Source: Bombus terrestris (taxonomy: Eukaryota; Arthropoda; Insecta; Hymenoptera; Apidae). From it: a stretch of 64,000 nt of DNA. Under the pieces are notes generated by a model, which was not told the origin of the DNA, made no database searches, and saw nothing but the letters and a program-made list of their open reading frames with translations. The stretch is from contig NC_063279.1 of NCBI RefSeq assembly GCF_910591885.1, positions 1,054,001 through 1,118,000 of the forward strand, in the 5' to 3' direction. Of the stretch, positions 61,801 to 64,000 are shown piece by piece. Numbering within the stretch: the stretch's first letter is position 1; each line of letters begins with the position of its first letter. Both the position numbers and the translations under genes were made by a program.

Positions 61801-64000
61801 TTTCCACCACCACGTTGTACCCTGTTGGGCCCCCTCTTTCCTGCTCTTCGATCGTTGCTGTTCTGCGTCGATCCGACAATCGTTGCCTCGCTCCTGCTCC
61901 CCAGGATGCAGTGGCGTAGGAGTGTCTCAGCTAGAAGACAACAAGCCTTAACTTAACCCGTGGGTCGTGTGGACGATGCGTTGTATCGGAGGAACGAGGG
62001 TAGGTACACTGCCGGACATAAGTGCTACTACGCCTACTGATATTTTATATTTTCTAGGTATTTTCTAGGTATTTTATCGTAAATTTCTTACTTTACTCCT
62101 ATCTCTTGAGATATACACTAATAAATAAAGTAAAATTTTTCTTTGCATCTTTTCCGGTAGATACAACGAGTAAAATGTCCCGATGCTCGTAGCTGGTGGT
62201 ACATTTACCGTATAGATTACTGCTCGAGAGTTTAAGAACCTTCTTATTTGCGAAGCGACGTATAAAAGGGTAGGATGATTTTATTCTTGATAAAGAAATT
62301 CACGCGTATTTCGTGTATTTTTGCACGTATAACGCGTTCGATGCGTTTTATATTTCAAGCTAGTCGAAATGACATAAATGATCGTAAAGTAAACGCTCGA
62401 AAGTTTTATCTTTCCGATCTTGCATACGATTCGTTATCAACCGTTTACATAAAATTCATCAAACTACTCAAACTACAAGACCATCGTTCGTATTGTACGA
62501 GTCGAAAGTCTCGAAACTGCCTTTGGTTTGATCGCTTTAAATTCACGGTCGCGATTCCCTGCAGTGAATTGCAGCAACTTCGACTCTCGGCATATTCACG
62601 AGTTTAACGATCTTGAGCGATAAAATCGCAGGATCAATACGGTGTTTATTGTTTGGAACGTTGTTGTAAAATAGTATGATTCACGAGTACACCGTTTCGA
62701 GTAGAAATCAAATTTCAGTAAAATGCATAGTTTGTAAGATTCAGAGGTTGTCATTTTCGAACGAACGTATTCTCAAGTAACGGAGATGTTAAGAATAGAA
62801 CACAATGGTAGAAAAATCGGGGCGGTGCAATTTCTGGACTTTTTCGCAACGGAGATTTTTACGTAACAGAGAAAATACAAGTTTTCCGTTGCTTTGGAAA
62901 CGCGAGTACGCGTGGCACCGCGTCGAAAGTGAAACGAGTTCGGATGCAACTGCACTCATTCAGCCGTAGATGCAACGTGACTGCGATTCCAGGAGCCGTT
63001 GCACTCATTTGTCTTCCTAATTCGATCTTGTCGTGGTTACACATCTCAGAAACGAAGTGCCCTGATTCGCTTGCTCGAGCTTCGAACGACCGTTCAAACT
63101 CGTTCCCTGAGACTCACGAGTACCCTTATCTTAAGTATTTCGCAACTTTGTTTGAGAAGTTCTTGAATTATTTCTTCCTTTTACTCTCAAGTAAAGTCTT
63201 TAAATTTAATTTTAATCAACAACTATATATATATATATATATTGCAAAATTATAAATATACTACGACATTTGAAAGATCATAAAGTATCTACAAGTGCGT
63301 TACAGAACTTGAAATCGACTACTTCAACGCTATCGACTACTTTGAACGAAGATTCAGAAAATCCTGCAAAGAGAGAAAATGCAGAAGATAAAAAAAAGGA
63401 AAGCCAAAAATCCTGGTAAACGGAAAGACTATCAGCGAGATGTTTCAAACGTTGTATCCTAAAGATTAAAAGATGGACAAAAATTGTTCAACCCTGGCTT
63501 CTCATCCTGGCGTCGAAATGTCAGATCGAAGCAAGGGCTCGGATGGCATTTTGGGGTAGATGACGAGCCGCCTGGTTAGGAAGTCTGTACACGCGTCTAT
63601 TGCACCATCGTCGTCCGTCTCTTGGAATCGCGACGCGGGCCGGCACGTAAATGCCAACGATCTCGAATCTTTCGACCGCTGCGCCGCGCCAGCAGGTTGC
63701 CAGGCAAATCGATGGCTCGCGACCAGAGATGGTCGCGAACCCAGGCCACATGGAATGTACCCTTTGCTTGGTGAACGATTTCGTTCGCGCGAGAACGATT
63801 TAATAAGCGTGCGTCCTCTTCTTCTCTCTCGCAATTGTTATCCAAATCGAACATGGTATAATTTGATGTTTCGTGTGACGAACGATGAATGGAGTTGATC
63901 GTTACGTTGTTTCGTCGAGTCTGCAATTAGGCGAACGTAAATTATGGTAACTGTGAGATCGAGGATTGATTTGTGACATCGTCGATAGAATTGTTAGCGC
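61801..64000. other. Upstream of serp, no gene seen
   Basis: No supported coding gene. Contains an AT run at 63221-63241 and a perfect 9-bp stem with a 4-base loop at 63717-63738 within a GC-rich stretch (63540-63780). Overlapping open frames there are on both strands and match nothing known. Confidence 0.5.
63221..63241. repeat. AT microsatellite
   Basis: A run of alternating AT dinucleotides upstream of serp. Confidence 0.85.

Noticed and set aside
1..64000. CRISPR array, prophage, insertion sequence or bacterial operon
   Set aside because: The window is clearly intron-bearing insect nuclear DNA; no direct-repeat/spacer arrays or prokaryotic gene organisation were seen.

Overview
The window is nuclear DNA of an insect, most likely a hymenopteran and perhaps a bee. 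The protein-coding genes are split by canonical GT-AG introns, the DNA is AT-rich but unusually rich in CpG (runs such as tcgatcg and cgaacg are everywhere), and the recognisable proteins match insect families. I found no prokaryotic, viral, plasmid or CRISPR content. The species cannot be fixed from sequence reading alone.

Layout: (1) 1-5325, the last two coding exons of an RPUSD2-type RNA pseudouridine synthase on the + strand; its 5' exons lie outside the window. (2) 10130-12080, a complete six-exon gene on the - strand for the 51-kDa flavoprotein subunit of mitochondrial complex I (NDUFV1). (3) 12449-13992, a complete four-exon gene on the + strand for PREB/Sec12, the ER-anchored WD40 exchange factor for Sar1. 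It is divergent from NDUFV1, with only 368 bp between the start codons. (4) 16523-28037, a chitin deacetylase of the vermiform (Cda2) type on the - strand. It has two mutually exclusive exons for the second half of the chitin-binding domain. (5) 28038-54769, about 26.7 kb between the two deacetylases, with no coding gene I can support. It contains a tandem array of three intron-bearing tRNA-Tyr(GTA) genes plus two decayed copies (48.1-49.1 kb), several candidate regulatory sequences, transposon relics and a 598-bp structure bounded by 25-bp inverted repeats. (6) 54770-61446, a second chitin deacetylase of the serpentine (Cda1) type on the - strand, with a good TATA/Inr core promoter at about 61.77-61.80 kb.

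How the genes relate: serpentine and vermiform are secreted, chitin-binding CE4-family proteins that act together in apical extracellular matrix (trachea, cuticle), and their adjacency is an old insect arrangement. Here the serp-like protein keeps the metal-binding motifs (TFDD, HSxSH). The verm-like protein reads TFNG and FSLTH at the same places, so it is probably not a conventional deacetylase. NDUFV1 and PREB are housekeeping genes that probably share a bidirectional promoter.

The most rewarding observations are the frame-enforced mutually exclusive exons of verm, the degenerate active site of verm beside intact serp, the tRNA-Tyr array whose introns differ while its exons do not, and the 25-bp inverted-repeat pair at 37.1/37.7 kb.
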